NCBI RefSeq assembly: GCF_002899675.1
Contig: NZ_PKUU01000017.1
Coordinates: 1-64,000, forward strand
Length of the DNA stretch: 64,000 bases
Direction: 5' to 3'
DNA from: Clostridium sp. chh4-2
Lineage (GTDB): Bacteria; Bacillota; Clostridia; Lachnospirales; Lachnospiraceae
Part shown: one piece after another, positions 63,401-64,000 of the stretch
How positions within the stretch are numbered: position 1 is the stretch's first letter
Layout of the letters: the number at the start of each line of letters is the position of its first letter
Program-made: the position numbers and the translations under genes
Notes under the pieces: model-generated
Told to the model about the DNA's origin: nothing
Seen by the model: only the letters and a program-made list of their open reading frames with translations
Database searches by the model: none

Positions 63401-63451
63401 TAGTTTTTCTAAAAATTTTTTAGGTATTCTGAAAAAAATTGTAAATGTGTA

Positions 63452-63480
63452 TTGCATTTCTTATTTATTAATGATAGACT
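63452..63480 (+). promoter_or_regulatory. Promoter of ssnA
   Basis: TTGCAT (63452-63457) and TAGACT (63475-63480) have a 17-bp spacer, about 100 bp upstream of ssnA. Confidence 0.45.
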
Positions 63481-63577
63481 GTAGTCATGAGGCAATATGT
63501 AGTTCGCGCTGCCGTTTTGGGGAAGGACGGTTGTGCATTATATCCAATATCATTATATGAGCAAAGGAGAGTAAAAC

Positions 63578-64000
63578 ATGCTGGTAATTGGCAATGGAAG
63601 AATGATAACAAGAGATAACAGCAACCCATTCGTGGAATGCGGGGCAGTTGCAATAGATGGGAACACAATCGTAAAAGTGGGTTCCTTAGATGAGGTAAAA
63701 AAGGCTTATCCGGATGCGGAATACATCGATGCAAAGGGCGGAGTGATCATGCCTTCATTTATTAATGTACATGAACACATCTACAGCGCATTTGCAAGAG
63801 GGCTCAGCATCAACGGATACGATCCCCACGGATTTTTAGATATATTAGACGGAATGTGGTGGACCATAGACCGTCATCTGACTTTGGACCAAACGTATTT
63901 AAGCGCCATGGCAACTTATGTGGATTCCATTAAAAACGGCGTTACCACAGTCTTCGACCATCATGCCAGCTTCGGACATATAGAAGGGTCCTTATTTCGC
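63578..64000 (+). CDS. ssnA: SsnA-type aminohydrolase (5' part, runs off window)
   Basis: The first 141 codons are open to the window end. The start MLVIGNGRMITRD and the beta-domain are followed by the metal-binding NVHEHIYSAFARGL (His65 and His67), the HxH of the amidohydrolase superfamily. SsnA is a putative aminohydrolase found in purine/selenium-linked clusters with ygeW, ygeY and dpaL, acting on a purine or related ring. An AAAGGAGAG site lies before ATG 63578. It is divergent from the rest of the cluster. Confidence 0.88.
   Translation, partial: MLVIGNGRMITRDNSNPFVECGAVAIDGNTIVKVGSLDEVKKAYPDAEYIDAKGGVIMPSFINVHEHIYSAFARGLSINGYDPHGFLDILDGMWWTIDRHLTLDQTYLSAMATYVDSIKNGVTTVFDHHASFGHIEGSLFR

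Overview
The window looks like chromosomal DNA of a gut-type anaerobic Firmicute, most likely a Lachnospiraceae member of the Enterocloster / Lacrimispora / [Clostridium] symbiosum sort. The reasons are the short cobalamin methionine synthase, two C_GCAxxG_C_C redox proteins, clostridial-style Shine-Dalgarno sequences, moderate GC content, and a ygeW-ygeY-dpaL-ssnA purine-degradation cluster. The genus is an inference from gene content only. I see no rRNA, tRNA, CRISPR array, phage module or recognisable insertion sequence.

Layout. 1-7.8 kb: end of a large hairpin element, metF-metH, a PAP2 phosphatase, an esterase, an Lsa-type ABC-F protein behind a leader with nested small ORFs and an attenuator, and a SplB-like radical SAM protein. 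7.8-19 kb: endonuclease IV, a redox protein, DegV, an RpiR regulator, the fructose operon fruK-fruA, a HAD phosphatase, a C45 acyltransferase, a LysR regulator, a second redox protein and a diguanylate cyclase. 19-25 kb: a polar amino acid ABC transporter, a GyrI-like protein, a flavodoxin and FtsH.

25-47 kb is the most striking part: a self-contained sigma-54 island. It holds a PrpR_N-PAS-AAA+-Fis activator, rpoN itself, and five canonical -24/-12 promoters, all with exactly ten bases between GG and GC. They precede a serine beta-lactamase-like hydrolase, a 1111-residue double alpha/beta-hydrolase, two divergent esterases (one leading into rpoN), and a dppBCDF-type peptide transporter operon continuing into a MATE exporter and a CapA-like phosphoesterase. 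A paired 16-bp palindrome lies upstream of the transporter promoter and again just before the activator gene. I infer a dedicated regulon for import, hydrolysis and possibly export of a peptide-, amide- or ester-like compound; the substrate is unknown.

47-54 kb: an NlpC/P60 lipoprotein, a DapA/NanA-family aldolase, an L,D-transpeptidase, and a tandem array of PD-(D/E)XK (Rpn-like) genes with variable EQGL tetrapeptide tails, one of them truncated. 54-64 kb: a DUF134 regulator with a NifX-like metal-cluster protein, a second MATE exporter, then xanthine-type permease, carbamate kinase, YgeW, YgeY, DpaL and a PAS-HTH regulator on the minus strand, with ssnA diverging and running off the window. 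This matches the gene set reported for anaerobic purine/uric acid breakdown in gut bacteria.

Scattered through intergenic DNA are five very large hairpin elements (about 250-350 bp; arms up to 55 bp, perfect or nearly so). In the two complete copies of one subfamily (9.1 kb and 34.0 kb) the central domain and tips are conserved while the long arms have different sequences that each remain self-complementary. This is the best candidate here for an undescribed element.
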